Shown: piece after piece, positions 11,555-23,361 of the stretch | Position numbering within the stretch: the first letter of the stretch is position 1 | How the letters are laid out: each line of letters starts with the position of its first letter | Assembly: GCF_020740795.1 (NCBI RefSeq) | Contig: NC_067301.1 | Coordinates: 3,100,001 to 3,164,000, forward strand | Direction: 5' to 3' | Source: Apus apus | Lineage: Eukaryota; Chordata; Aves; Apodiformes; Apodidae | DNA length: 64,000 nucleotides | The notes under the pieces: generated by a model | The model's database searches: none | What the model was told of the DNA's origin: nothing | Seen by the model: the letters and a program-made list of their open reading frames with translations, nothing else | Program-made: the position numbers and the translations under genes

Positions 11555-13862
11555 CAGTCAAGCAGACTTTGTTACAAGCAACTTCCCCCTTTTTTTTTTA
11601 GCTTCACAATTGGGTTGGACAAAGCCACTTTTGGAAACCACTAGTGCCCTGGGTATCCCTGCAGGTGTCTGCCTCCTGGGTGCTGGTAGCTAGAAGGGAG
11701 GCAGTGGCAGGGCTGGCCCAGCTCAGGAAGGCTGGCAGAACCCACCTGCTCCTCCCTGGCAAAGCTCTGTCATGGATTGTCTTCACACTTATTACAGCAG
11801 GCAGAGCCACAGCAGCTTGCCCCTGCACAGAAACAGGGTCCAAAGTCTCAGGCCTCAGAAATGCTCTCAGATGGCTCTGCTGTCCTGCTGTCACAAGGGC
11901 TCAAGCCACAGCACCACTCCAGTCAGAACCAGTGTGAAGACAAGCTGATGGTCCCTCCTGAGATGTGTTTTCCCCCAGCTTGGGCAGTCCATGGCAGCCA
12001 CCACAGTTGTGCCAGCAGGAGAGAACAAGAACCTTCTGGGAGCAACATCTCTCTCTCCCCTCACCTCCCACCAGTGAGGGGATTAAAAGCTGCTGAAGCC
12101 AGGGGAGATGCTTGAAAAGGAAACCAATCCCAGTTCTGGTCTTGGATGGGGAGCAGGAAGAACACGTGTTGCTGTCTGAAGTGGCCAGGTTGCTGTAACA
12201 AAAAGCAGATGTGACTCCAGCATCCCAGGATCTGAGGGCAGAGCCCTTGGCATGAGTTTGCCTTCACCTGGACCAGGGGAGACAAAGCTCTCTCCAAGTA
12301 AAGTCTCCCCCCACTTTTTACTTTTTCACCAGGACCTTCCACTTCATTCCTCTCCTGACCAGGGAGCTGGGTTGGCCAAGCAGGTCCTCTCACAAGTGCT
12401 GGCCCTGGGTCAGCCAATGCCTGGAAGCAAATCAAGGCTGAATTTGCAGAAGTGAGACAGGAAAAGAATGTTCAATTAAAAAGCACAATATAAGCAGGGC
12501 TGACCCAAGAGAATTAATACAGCTAAAGTAAAAGGCTGGCTTGAGGTTTTGGCAGCAGGAAAGCTGCTGTGAAATGAAACACCATAAACCTTTACCAAGT
12601 GGGGAACAAGAGCAGTGCCAGGATGCAGTACCTGGGGATTACTCACAGGGGCTGAGCTGTTGCAGAGCAGCCTCTGAGGCTGACCCCAGGAAATCAGGTC
12701 CTGAGGAATGGATGTGCTGGCAAAAGGCAGAGGAGAAAGGGAGGAGCTGGGAGGACAGGAGTGTTGCATGAGCACCAGCTCAACCTCCTCCTGCTCCTGA
12801 GCAGGACCCCCCCAAGCAGAAGACCCCTCCATGGACACCACAGAGCAGCACACGGTGGCAAAAAGGCTTTGGAGAGAGTCTCAGCCTGGTCCCTGAGAGC
12901 AAACCCGTGGCAACCTTCAGTGGCTCAGACTTTTCTCCAGCTCCTTGGGCACCCGTTCCCAGGGACAGCCAAGACCAGGTTCACAGGGGTGGCTCAGAGA
13001 CCCCTGTCCTGCTCTTGCTTGGGCAGCTGAGCCCCAGGGAGCCGAGCAGGGCTGGTGCTGTGCTGCCTCCTGCCTCGGGCTGCCGGAGACACGAGCACAG
13101 CCCCTCACGTAGCACCCGCTCCTGCCCTCAGACAGGAGGTGGCTTTTCCAGCTCTGGTGCCCTGTGCTGGGGTGAGCCTTTCTGGGCTGCCATCCAGCTG
13201 CCTGGCTGGAAAGAGAGAGAGAGAGACAGGGCAGAGGATCCCTTTGTGAGCAAGCTGGAGCTGGCAGGGCCTGGGCCATTTGCCTTTCCAATGAACCAGC
13301 CTGTGTCCCCCCCCAGGAGCAGAGCCTGCAGCCTGCCAGGCAGCCGATGGCCAGGGGTGGCCCCCGAGGCTTGCAAGTGTCCTCACTCAAACTTTTGGTC
13401 CTCTGCTGGAGGCCCTTCTTTGCCCTTTGGCATCCTCTAAAGACAGATTTTGTGTTTGGGGTGGTGGGATGACCCAGTTACCCTCCTGCTGGTGCATCCT
13501 GGGCGGCGCAGAGATGAGCAGAGGTATCACCACCATCAGAGGTGGGATGTAACCCCCAGACTGGTCTGTGCTGCTGCGGTTCCCCATGGCTCTCAGATGC
13601 CCTACAAGCCAGCCAGGAGGTCCTGTCCCAGCACCACCACCACCCGTGCAGTGTCTTACCCCTTGCATCAAGCGGGGCAGAGCCGGGCAGGAGCCGGAGG
13701 AGACATCCAAGCCCGAGCGGGCCACGGGCTCTCCCAGGGAGCGCATCTCTCACTTCCCAGCGGATCCCTGCCTGGAAAAGGCTCTGGCAGCAACGCAAAC
13801 GCTAGATGAAGGTGGCCTCTGGTGGAGGAAAAGCCGCGCTGCAGCGCAGCCCCGCACAGCAC

Positions 13863-13936
13863 GCATCCCCGCATCCCGCACCGCCCGCATCCCCGCACCG
13901 CCCGCATCCCGCACCGCCCGCATCCCCGCATCCCGC
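13863..13936. repeat. GC-rich tandem repeat (CATCCCCGCACCGCCCG units)
   Basis: About five units of CATCCCCGC / CATCCCGCACCGCCCG lie in a locally CpG-dense segment. Confidence 0.8.
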
Positions 13937-14080
13937 GGGAAGAGCCGCCGGGCCCGAGGCAGTTGTGGGGGCACCGAGGACCCCCCAGCCCGACCCCCGA
14001 GGGCAGAGCCCGGCGCTGCGGGACCGGCAGGGGGCACGAGTGGCCCGCGGGGAGGGGGTCTCAGGGGGTCGATGTTTTTC

Positions 14081-14478
14081 GTAGAATCTTAGAACTCTTT
14101 TAGTTGGGAAAAAAAACCTTTCAGATCATCAGTTCCAACCGTTCCCCTGCCCAGGCCACCCCTGCCCCGCGTCCCTCAGCACCATCTCCAGGGCTTGGAA
14201 ACCCCTCCAGGGATGGGGACTCCCCCCCTGCCCTGGGCAGCCTGGGCCAGGGTCTGACAACCCTTTGGGGAAGAAATCATTCCCAAGATCCAATCTAAAC
14301 CTCCCCTGGCACAACTTGAGGCCGTTTTCTCTTGTTCTATCACTTGTTCCTTGGGAGCAGAGCCTGACCCCCCCTGGCTCCAACCTCCCTTCAGGGACTT
14401 GCAGAGCCAGCAGGTCTCCCCTTATCCTCCTTTTCTCCAGCCTGCACACCCCCAGCTCCCTCAGCTGCTCCTCCTAAG
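14081..14478 (-). mobile_element. CR1 LINE fragment, minus orientation, about 400 bp
   Basis: Begins GTAGAATCTTAGAACTC (inverted octamer tail) and continues through AACCTTTCAGATCATCAG, GGGCAGCCTGGGCCAGGGTC and CTCCCTCAGCTGCTCC, the same landmarks in reverse as the plus-oriented copies at 27 and 31 kb. Confidence 0.9.
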
Positions 14479-16740
14479 ACCTGTTCCTGTTCAGCCAGCT
14501 GCCAACCAACACCCCCAAGGTCCTTTTCTGCCACACAGGCTCCTTTTGCACACACAAAGCTCTGGTGGCAGCTCAGCCCTTGCAGCAGTCACCTTGCTCT
14601 GGCTGAGCATCCCCTCCCTCTGCCTCCCAGACCAGCTTTGTGGAGGGAGGGGGCTTGCTTTGTCCAGGTGAGAGCAGGAGGAGGATGTGGCTGAACTCTG
14701 CATCCAGAAATCATTCTGCCTCAACCAGCAGGACAGTGCTCAGGGAAGGAGGTTCCTGCTGGTGCAGTTATCACTTGTCACAGGACATCTCTGGCAGGGA
14801 TGATGCAGCATTCTGCTGCCCCAAGAGCACCCAGCACCCCTGGGCAGCCTGAGTGGTGGCCAAGACACACCTGGAGTGAGCCCAACAGCAGAGCTGAGGA
14901 AAGCACAGCTCAGCAGACACAGCCAGAGCATGTGCCAGAGCCCTTGCCAAGCAAACACCCCGGGCTGCACGACACGAGGTGTTGGCACAGAGATGTCCTT
15001 TGCTGTCAGTTCCAGCCCACGGTGACATTCCAGCCTGAAACGTTTGCATTTCTAAGAAAGCAGTGGAATTCCTTCTCCCTCCTTCCCCGGCACAGCCAGC
15101 TGCCAACGAGGATGAGGGTCCATGACTGCCCCCCCCGGGGGGTGATGCGGTGGGAAGGGGCGAGCGCCAGGGGATGGGGCAGAAGGACCAGGACCCTGCC
15201 CTGATCCTGCAGCCCCGCACAGTGCGGCTGGCCCTGCTATTGTCCCGGGGCTTGGGGGAGGAGGCGGGGGGGGGACAGGAGAAGGGTCGGTAGCAAACCT
15301 CACTCTGCTGGCTGAGATCCCTCACGTTCGAGTCATCAAAGCGCCCATCAGCGCCGAGCGGCCCCGACAGGCGCCCAGCGGGAGCCGCGGGGCCACAAGG
15401 CTTATTAATCACATCCCTCCTCCCCACTGAGCCCGGCCCATCCATCAGGCGCCTCGGGCTCCTGCTTGGAATTCCCCCGGCGGCTGATCCCATGGCTCTG
15501 CCGGTGGGGGAGCAGCCGGGGGGACACGCCGTTGCTGCAGCAACCCTGGCCGCCCTTTTCCTCTTCCCCCAGATGTCAACCATGTGTTCCCACCAGAACC
15601 GGGGTTGTCCCCACAGCAGATGGAGCCACGGGGCGCTGGCACGGCCCCTCGGCCACAGATGTCGTGGTGATTTTCCTACCTGTACCCTGGTGGCCGTTCC
15701 CCGTGGCTTGGGGCTGCCTGGAAGGAAGGAAGGAGCTTCTCAGAAGCTCCAAAAGGCTGACTTCTCACAGCAGGTCATGGCCAGTCCCTGTCTCACCTGC
15801 AGGTCTCCAGCTGAGGGTGCCACAGAGCACTGGGATGGGGATACCGAGAGGTCTCCGACATCCTTCAGAGCTTCCAGCCACAGTGGGAATCCAGCATCCA
15901 TTCCATAAAGCCTCGGGTCTGAGGAGCTGAGAGTCTGATCCCTCAAAGCTTCAGCCCATCTGCCCCAAACAGCCCAAGATCAGGCTAAGAAATGCATCAA
16001 AGCGTGGAGCTACAAGGTCTGATTAAAGCTTTTTCAACACATTCATTTTCACCTCTTTCCCACCCCCCCAGTCCCTTGGCTTTGGATCCATTCCCTCCAC
16101 GTGCTCAAGATGTGCCGAGCACATCCCGTGGGAAATGGGACGTGCTTCCCACATGGATGGCAGCAGAGCTCCCAGGGGAGCAGGGGGCAGTCCAGGAACC
16201 ACAGAGCTCTGCCAGAGCCACTGTTCAACCCCCTGAGCAGGGCTACAGACCCTGTGCTGCCCTCTCCTCTGTGCTCAGCACCAGGGGCTGAGGGGAACTC
16301 ACACGAAGGAGTCGCCCATTTTCCACTCAACTCTCTTCCCTTGGAGCTCTGGCCTCTGGGCTGCCAAGGCTCTGGTTCTGAAGATGCTCAAAGCCTCCTT
16401 CCCTCTGGCCAGATTGGCTGCAAGACCTGCAGAGAAGGGAAACCTGAGCTGCAAGCTGAAGGCCAGCAGCTCAGATAAAGAAGACATGTCCTTGCTGGAG
16501 CCTATAGCCAGTTGGCAAACATTCCTTTTGCTAGAGACAAAGGGTTTGCCCCACTGAAGGGATCTCACCATCTACCTCTGCTGAAATCGCTCATGCAGAA
16601 GTGTGTGCACATGAATGTTGTCCCCTCTTCCCATGAAAAGCCAAACTGGGATGCTGGCTCCAGAGCTCAGAAGTCAGGAGACAATCCTGCTGCACCCAGA
16701 AGTTGTGCCTTGGCCATATCTCGTGTGGGACTGTCCCAGG
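14479..16740. other. Intergenic, no gene seen; CpG-rich candidate element at 15290-15430
   Basis: No supported gene. 15290-15430 is a CpG-containing unique block ending in CTTATTAATCACAT. Two opposed RBPJ-type octamers lie at 16127-16134 and 16146-16153. Everything else appears to be ordinary unique sequence. Confidence 0.5.
16127..16153. promoter_or_regulatory. Inverted pair of RBPJ-type octamers, 11-bp spacer
   Basis: CGTGGGAA (16127-16134) and TTCCCACA (16146-16153) face each other across 11 bp. Each half fits the YGTGGGAA RBPJ/Su(H) consensus. The known dimeric paired-site spacing is about 15-22 bp, so this is not a standard paired site. Function is inferred. Confidence 0.35.
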
Positions 16741-16928
16741 AAAAATGGTTTGGGTCAGAAGGGACCTTAAAGATCATCTGTTCCCAACCCCCCTGCATGG
16801 GCAGGGACACCTCCCAGCAGCCCAGGCTGCTCCAAGCCCCATCCAACCTGCCCTTCAACACTGCCAGGGATGGGGCAGCCACAGCTTCCCTGGGCAGCCT
16901 GGGCCAGGCTCTCCCCACCCTCACACTA
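16741..16928 (-). mobile_element. CR1 LINE fragment, minus orientation
   Basis: AATGGTTTGGGTCAGAAGGG at the inverted 3' end, then the shared CR1 segments to CTCCCCACCCTCACAC, where it is truncated. Confidence 0.88.
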
Positions 16929-17980
16929 AGCAGAGCAGCCCTGAGGGATCCCACCCTCTGCTTGTTCGTCAGGGAAAGGCAGACCAGGTCCCTCCCCAAG
17001 CGTTTGCTCTCTCTCTTTCCTCCTGTTTGCCCTGGAAGGACAGGACTGGAGGACATCTGCCCCGAAGCAAGCTGAGGAGCAGGCCCTAGCACCCAGCAGG
17101 GATGTGTGATCCAGGGTGGGAGCTGAGCTGCTCCAGCTCTCCTGCCCACAGGCAACGCTCCTGTCCCCCCGCTCCGCACCCTGCGGCCCCGATCCCCCTC
17201 CCAAAGGGATTCCCCTTCCCCTTGACTTCCAAACCAGGCAGTCCTCAGGAAAACCGGCCCTTTTTGTGCCTGTGGAGCTGCCCTTGTCCCATGGGCAGGG
17301 CTGGAGCTGGGAGCAGGTGGCTCATGTCCCTCCTTCCCAGCCAGCGCAGCGTGGAGACCCAGGCGCTGCTGCCGCTGACCCGCAGGCCACAGGAACATGT
17401 TAACAGTTTCCAGGTCAGTGGAGGGAAGGAATGGCAATCTTTTTCTGCTCCAGAGGATAACAGGATATAGTTTTCACAGCCCAGAAGGTGGATTCACAGA
17501 ACAGTGATGTCCTGCCTGCTTTCCTCCACCCTCACTCCCAGGAGAGCCAGACCTCTGCATGTCCCCGATGGGAGCACCAGCCCCACAGCCTGGTCCTTGC
17601 ACACCAGCCACCCCTCCTGTCTAGAGCAGGGGAAAGAGATGCTCCTGAACACCCCATCCACCCAGGAACCATTGCCTCTTCCCCCTGCAGACCTCATGGG
17701 GCTGAGCCCTTGGTGGCATCCAGATTGGTGGTAGCATCATTCCCATGCAGCCACCTGCCGTGGCTGCAGCCACCCCCTGACACATACCTGGTTGGGCTGT
17801 AGCTTGCCAGGGCACAGCCCCCAGCTCCTGTCCCTCAGATTTCTTCGTGTCATGTTCCCACTGAGCCCTTGTAAAAAGCTCTTCCATTTCCACAGGCCCT
17901 TCATGCTTGAGCTGGCAGCAGCAGTCAGCCCAGTGCTGAGCCTTGCTGGTCATTGTGTCCTTCCTTCTGCTTTCTTCTTT
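16929..17980. other. Intergenic, nothing notable seen
   Basis: Unique sequence without a supported gene, repeat or regulatory motif cluster. Confidence 0.5.
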
Positions 17981-18064
17981 GGTGTCCCTGCCCAAGCAGG
18001 GGGGTTGGAAGGTGATCTTTAAGACCCCTCCCAACACAAACCATCCTGTAATTTTATCATTTCA
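17981..18064 (+). mobile_element. CR1 LINE 3'-end fragment, plus orientation
   Basis: GGTGTCCCTGCCCAAGCAGG through AAGACCCCTCCCAACACAAA to a degenerate tail (TAATTTTATCATTTCAT). About 85 bp and more diverged than its neighbours. Confidence 0.78.
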
Positions 18065-19089
18065 TAAGGAGCTTTTGGGGCAGGCAGAGCTGAGGAGCAG
18101 AGGGAAGTTTCTTAGAAAAGGTGAAAAATCAAGACAAAAATAAACATGATGGCATTCCCACCGTTTGCTCAACCCCTCCCCTGCCCTGTGGCACAAAGTC
18201 TGCATCTGCTGGGTCTTGTGAGGGTTCTGTCCCTCTGGGCAGCCACACACGAATGTTGTCATCTTCTTGGCTGTGAAAGAGCTTTGTGAAACCCTTCAGC
18301 AGCTGCAATGAAGCAGAGAAAGCTCAGAGGAGAGCTAAGGAGAGCTGGCCCAGCCTGAGGGCACAGGCAGGTGACCCAGGGCACCACCAGCCCTCTCCCG
18401 AGATTTGCCTCAAGGATAATGTTGAGCCACAAGCTCCACAGCCTGGCCCAACCCACAGGAACAGGGGGCCAGGGGGATGGCTCTGAGGGGGATCCCAGAG
18501 TGCTCAAGGAGGGGGAAATTAAAGGGCTGTTCCCATCCCTATCAGGTCTGCAAGCCAGCAGGCCACAAAGGTAGGACAAGGACAACCCCTGGTGCCAGGA
18601 CAAGCACATGGACCTTCTTCTGCATGTGGGCAGGACCCCACAGGGACCACAAGGACACACACTTCCTAACTTCTGCCTCATATAGCCTGCTTCTAACAGC
18701 CCAGCAATGGCTTCTTCAAGAGCTTTCTGAAGCAAACAAGCTTCAATAGCCCTTCTGCTGCTGCAAGGTCATGGTCTCTGCCCTGTCTGATGGGGCTGCA
18801 ACACTTTGACCCACCAAGCCCTCCAGCAATCCCACTCCCCAGAGCAATGTAGAAAGAAAAAACAGCCAGGGGAGAGGGTGTAGGGAGGTGTGGACACCCT
18901 GGCTTCAGCTCCCAGCTCTCCCTGACCTCCTGTGCAACCTCAGCTACCTCCTCCGTGCCCCTTTTTCCCCACCTGGAAAGCAGGGCTGAGGATACTCAGC
19001 TCCATCGAAGTCCTGTGGTGGAAAGCTGAACTGGAAAAGGACAAAGCAGCAGGTCTCCTCCCATGCACAGCATTTCCCACGCCTGTTCC

Positions 19090-19262
19090 TCCTTCTCCCT
19101 TTTTCCTTTTAACGAGATTAAGCGCGAATAAATTATGCAGAGCCCACCCCTCTCTCCTCACCCCCACCCCCAGGAGGCAGCCCTGCGTGGTTTCTAATTA
19201 GCATCGTTAATAGGGGTGGGGGCAGCTGGAACAATCCGAGCTGTCAGCCGGGCCCTCGGCGC
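19090..19262. promoter_or_regulatory. Candidate cis-regulatory block (homeodomain/E-box rich)
   Basis: Non-repetitive block with AACGAGATTAAGCGCGAATA, CTAATTAGCATCGTTAATAG, a CAGCTG E-box beside an ACAAT core, and CTGTCA (TALE-type). Motif density and unique composition suggest a conserved element; conservation cannot be tested here. Confidence 0.3.
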
Positions 19263-19408
19263 TGTTCAAGTGTCCCAGGGCTTTTGTCCCCAGGCAGGAG
19301 GGACCCCCGGGACTTCAACCCACTTTCCCTTTGTGCTGGGAAGCGGGAAGCAGGAGGGGAGGTTTTCCTTCCCCTGCCTTACCCCTGGGACCACCAGGAG
19401 AGAGCGAG

Positions 19409-19456
19409 GGGTGATGCCACCAAAGGGTGATGCCACCAGAGGGTGATGGCACCAGA
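19409..19456. repeat. 16-bp tandem repeat x 3
   Basis: GGGTGATGCCACCAAA is repeated three times with one or two substitutions per copy. Confidence 0.9.
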
Positions 19457-19779
19457 ACCCCCCTCTTTGACGAGGTGACACCCCCCCCATCTCAGAGAGG
19501 GTTTTGCCCAGGGCTGCCAGCAGGAGCAGCCAAGGGATGGTTAGAAGCTCTGCCTGTTCCCATCCTGCTTTCCCTTTATTTTCCTTTTTTCCCATGGAAT
19601 TTCAAGCCCAGGCCTCCCCAGAGGATGAATACAAGCAGGTGGCTGTCCCCGGGCTGGTCCCGGGGGTGGCACACAACAGCCACCCCCCCCCCTGCCCCAG
19701 CCCCTAATGAGCAGCAGAAGGGGGCACGTCGGGAGCGGATGTGTTAACGGTTTCTGGTTCAACGGAGGGAAAAATCCCC

Positions 19780-19965
19780 ACAAAGGAAGGTGTACAAATA
19801 TTGTGGGAAATCTATTGGCCCCTTAATATTTGATGAAGGCCGGGGCCATTCAGGCGGGGTGAATTCCACAGCAAGGTCTCATTCAGTCGGCATCAATGGG
19901 AAACTTTTAATTGAGAGGCACTTCATTCAGGGCCCAGGGGTCATTCAGCGTGAGGGGCTTTCAGG
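19780..19965. promoter_or_regulatory. Candidate cis-regulatory block with RBPJ-type site
   Basis: A unique block containing TGTGGGAAA (19802-19810) next to ATTGG, then CCTTAATATTTGATGAAG and three CATTCAG(G/T) motifs (about 19845, 19880 and 19920-19950). A high-affinity-type Notch effector motif in an AT-richer unique block makes it a plausible enhancer for HES4. Inference only. Confidence 0.3.
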
Positions 19966-20186
19966 GAGAACAGAGAGCCATGTCTTTCCAAGTTGCACCA
20001 GAAGAAAAGCCACTGTTTCCTGCCCTGGGAGCTTGAATGCTGAGGGCTTTAATTCCCCCTCCCCAAAGGGAAAACTGATTCCATTTGGAAAAAAAAAAAA
20101 AAAAAAGTATAAATAAATCAATTTAAGAAATTTGTTTCTTGACTGACAAAAAAGGGAGGGGGCACGGGATGGGGTTGGGCAGGGGA

Positions 20187-20222
20187 GCCCTGCCCTGCAG
20201 GGGTGCCCTGCCCTGCAGGGGT
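20187..20222. repeat. 18-bp perfect tandem duplication
   Basis: GCCCTGCCCTGCAGGGGT occurs twice in tandem without mismatch. Confidence 0.9.
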
Positions 20223-22928
20223 GGTTCTATCACCTAGATGCCCCTGGATGCCCTTCCCTGGGGAGCAATCCCCCTCCCTGCCCCGAGGGGCTGCCAGTGC
20301 CCAGGAACCTCTGAGGTTCATCCAGCTGGGGCCACAAGGGAGAGGAGCATGTCTGAGCTGAGGGGAGGCTGCTGGGCACTTGTCCTGTCCAGCCAGACAG
20401 GGAGTAGGGGAAGGGGAGGAAGAAAAGGTCCCCATCACTCAGGGACCCAAGCTTCTGCTCTGGTGTCCCCAGCTGGAGGCCAGCAGAGGGCCACCCCTTT
20501 GGCAGGAATGTTTTGCTTTGCTTCAGTCTTTCCTCTCTATTTTTGGGGTGTCTTGAGCAAGACACAAGGGTGTTGCTGCCAGTGGCAGCAGCTGGTTCCC
20601 TTGGTTTGGTTTTGTTTTGCAGGATGGTGCAGCACCCTGGAGCAAGCAAAGGGACAGGACAGGCATCCCTCCCTCAAGCAAAAGGACAGGAGGGCACTGC
20701 CAGCCTGGCTGTGAAGCCACTTGGGCTGCCTGGACACGGTGCCACCAAGCTTCAAGCTCTGCTGCACATGAGGAGGCAGCAGGAGCTTGTGCTTCAACTT
20801 TTGAGAGCTTGGGAGCAGGATTTAAAAGGCAGCTCCCTCCATCCAACCTGCTGCAGGACCCCATGGTGCAGGACAACGTGTCAGGGCAAGGAGGGAGTCC
20901 CAGCATGGTCAGGATGTCCAGGGGGCCCCACATTCCCCCTCAGTGCTTTATTTCAGCCTCTAGGGATCTGTAAGCACCAAGAGCCTGGGGAAGATGCACC
21001 CACTCCCTGGGTGACCCTCCCCAGCTGTCCTTGCACCAGGACAGGGTCTCTGTGCCCCAGGTGGGCACCCCAGGGGGAACTCACCTCCAAAGGGGCTTAG
21101 CTCATCCTGCCAGGTCTCCTCCTGGGTTGCCAGCAGTGACATGGGGACCTTGACTCCACGGGGCTGTTTCCCCTCCTTCCCACTGGTCCCCTGCATTTGA
21201 ACCTGCCTCTGGAGCCTGAGAACACACACACACACTTTCCAGCAGGATGGAGGAATTTGTCTGTCTCACTGCCCTGTCCCCAGTGTCCCCTCGGATGCTC
21301 CAGTCTTGCAGGCATCATGGAGAGGGAAGAGCCAAGCAAGAGGTGAGACCCCACATCTTTCCCCCCCCTCCCTTCTCTGACTTTTTTTGGAGGGGGCACA
21401 CGCACAGCACCCTTTCCATGACCTCCTTCCTCATCCCTCCCCCCGCGCTCACTTCCAGCAGCAGCTGGGCTAAAAATGTGCATTTCTAAGGGGAAGCGTC
21501 ACCGACCCACCATGGGCTGGGGCTGAGGAGACACCCTGCCCCGCTCTGCGCTGCCCCCCCCGGCCTGCAAAGAAAACCGAAGGAGGAATTCAAGAGCGGT
21601 TGGAAAGGAGGGATCCTCCTCATTATGTCTCCTACGCTGCGGTTTCCAGGGAGACAGCTCCCGGCGCTGCATCCCTCTCCCGTCCCGCTGCGGCTCTTTG
21701 CAAGTTCCAGGAGCGGCGCGGCTGTTTCCCCCTGTTCCCAGCTGTCTGGCAGCCCCTCTCCCAGGGTCCTTGGCCCAAGGTGGGCTTGACACCATATGGA
21801 AGAGCAAGGACCGCCCCCCCCACACCCCACCCGGTACGTGTGTGACCTGCTTGGAAGGGGAGGTTGAGTTCATGCAGGAGCCAGGAGGGGCTGACATGGC
21901 TGTGTCCAGATCGATGGAGTTTTTGGGGTCTCTTCAGGTTGCAGAGGCACCTGCAGCCCCTGAGCTGCAGCTCCTGCAGGCTCTGCTGCCCTGCACAGCC
22001 CCACTGCCTCTGCGAAGTGAGTCTCTCCACAGCTCTGGACACACAGGAAAAGGCAGCCCAGGCTTCCAGGAACCCAAGGACTAGTGAAAAGATGTAAAAG
22101 GGCATCTCTCTACTCTGGAGAACATGAAAAGGGTCTCAGCTGGACAGGCTGCAGCCTGACACGAGCTCTGAACCAGGCAGCTTGAGAAACTGCAGCAGCA
22201 GCCAAGTGTCTGTCGTGCTGGCAAATCCAGGGCCCTGCAAAGGAAACACAGGAAGCCAGAAAGTGCATTAATTATACATTAATGAAATGTAATGGATTGT
22301 TTTTTTTCCTCTGCCTCCCCCCAAGTGGCAGTGTGTTGGTTTGGAGTGCCTGTGGGATGCATCACCAGCCAGGAGCCCACACCAAGCGCTGGGCAAAGCT
22401 TCAGTGCAGATGGTGGTTGTGGAGCAATAGCAGGATGTCTTGGTGGGGCTGGTTTCAGAAGTATTGGTACGTGCAAGCACAGGGAGAAGATCATATCAGA
22501 GCAGAGCAGTAGAGACATGTCTGATCCATCCCTCATCCATCCTTGTGTGTGCCTGTAGAGAACATTTCTCATAAGAGATGCCTGGATACAGCAAAGTTGT
22601 CAGTGGTTCCTGGTGTATCACACACACATGAGTTTGTTTTTGGATCTATTAATGAAGAAGCTATGCCCAAACTTGGGAATTGTTGCTGGAAACTTGACCA
22701 GCTGTTGCTTTGGGGGTTGAAACCTCCTGCACCCTCCCCTGTCCTGCAGCTGTGGGCACCCACAGAGGGGAACCCGTGGTAGAGAGGGTCTGTGGGGGGA
22801 TCCCAGGCAGCCCCCACCCATTCCATCCACCCCTGGGCACCTCTGCTCCAGCTGCCACGGGAAGGAACCACAACTCCCAGCAGTCCTGATGGGATCACAG
22901 CATGCCCAGATGCCTCCCAGGCCAGGTC

Positions 22929-23361
22929 CTTCACACACAAGCACCCGATGGGTTCATGCATGAGCACCCACTCTGCACACGCATGAGAGCCCAGCAGGTT
23001 CCTGCATGACTGCCCAGCTCATTTATGCATGAGGGCCCAATTAGCACACACAGAGCACCTGATTAGTTTCATGCAAGATCACACAATTAATTCATGTTTG
23101 ATTGCTCAATTGAGTCACACATGAGCACCCAATAAGTTCACATACGAGCTGCCAGCTCGTGCCTGAGCTCCCAATTAGGCCATGTCTGAGCACACATTTG
23201 CATCACACCTGAGCACCCCATCATTCATGCATGGGTGCCCAGGAGCATCACACCTGGGTGCCCAATGTCCCCATGCACGAGTGCCCAGTCAGTCCTTGCA
23301 TGACAGCCTGATTACTACCTGCATGGCTGACTAATTATTGATGCATGAGCACTTTGTCAGC
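22929..23361. repeat. Highly diverged about 23-bp minisatellite, about 19 units
   Basis: Reading the sequence in register gives about 19 consecutive units of 20-24 bp around a consensus ATGCATGAGCACCCAATTAG plus 2-4 bases (often TTC). Anchors recur at near-constant spacing: (T/C)CATGCATGAG, a GCACCCA/TGCCCA core, then CAATTAG or a variant. Units differ at many positions, so the array is old, but the period is clear over about 430 bp. It belongs to no repeat family I recognise. Confidence 0.8.

Larger units (their letters stand above)
9576..14080. other. Intergenic, no gene seen
   Basis: No supported gene. It contains a (CA)n run (10528-10548), a diverged tandem repeat (11494-11554), and a GC-rich stretch from 13780 to 14070 that includes a CATCCCCGCACCGCC array. 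Open frames of 100-170 codons on both strands overlap one another and resemble no protein I know. Confidence 0.55.
18065..22928. other. Intergenic, no gene; two candidate regulatory blocks and short tandem repeats
   Basis: No supported gene. Visible items are described separately: candidate elements at 19090-19262 and 19780-19965, a 16-bp repeat at 19409-19456, an A17 run at 20089-20106 and an 18-bp duplication at 20187-20222. Confidence 0.5.
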
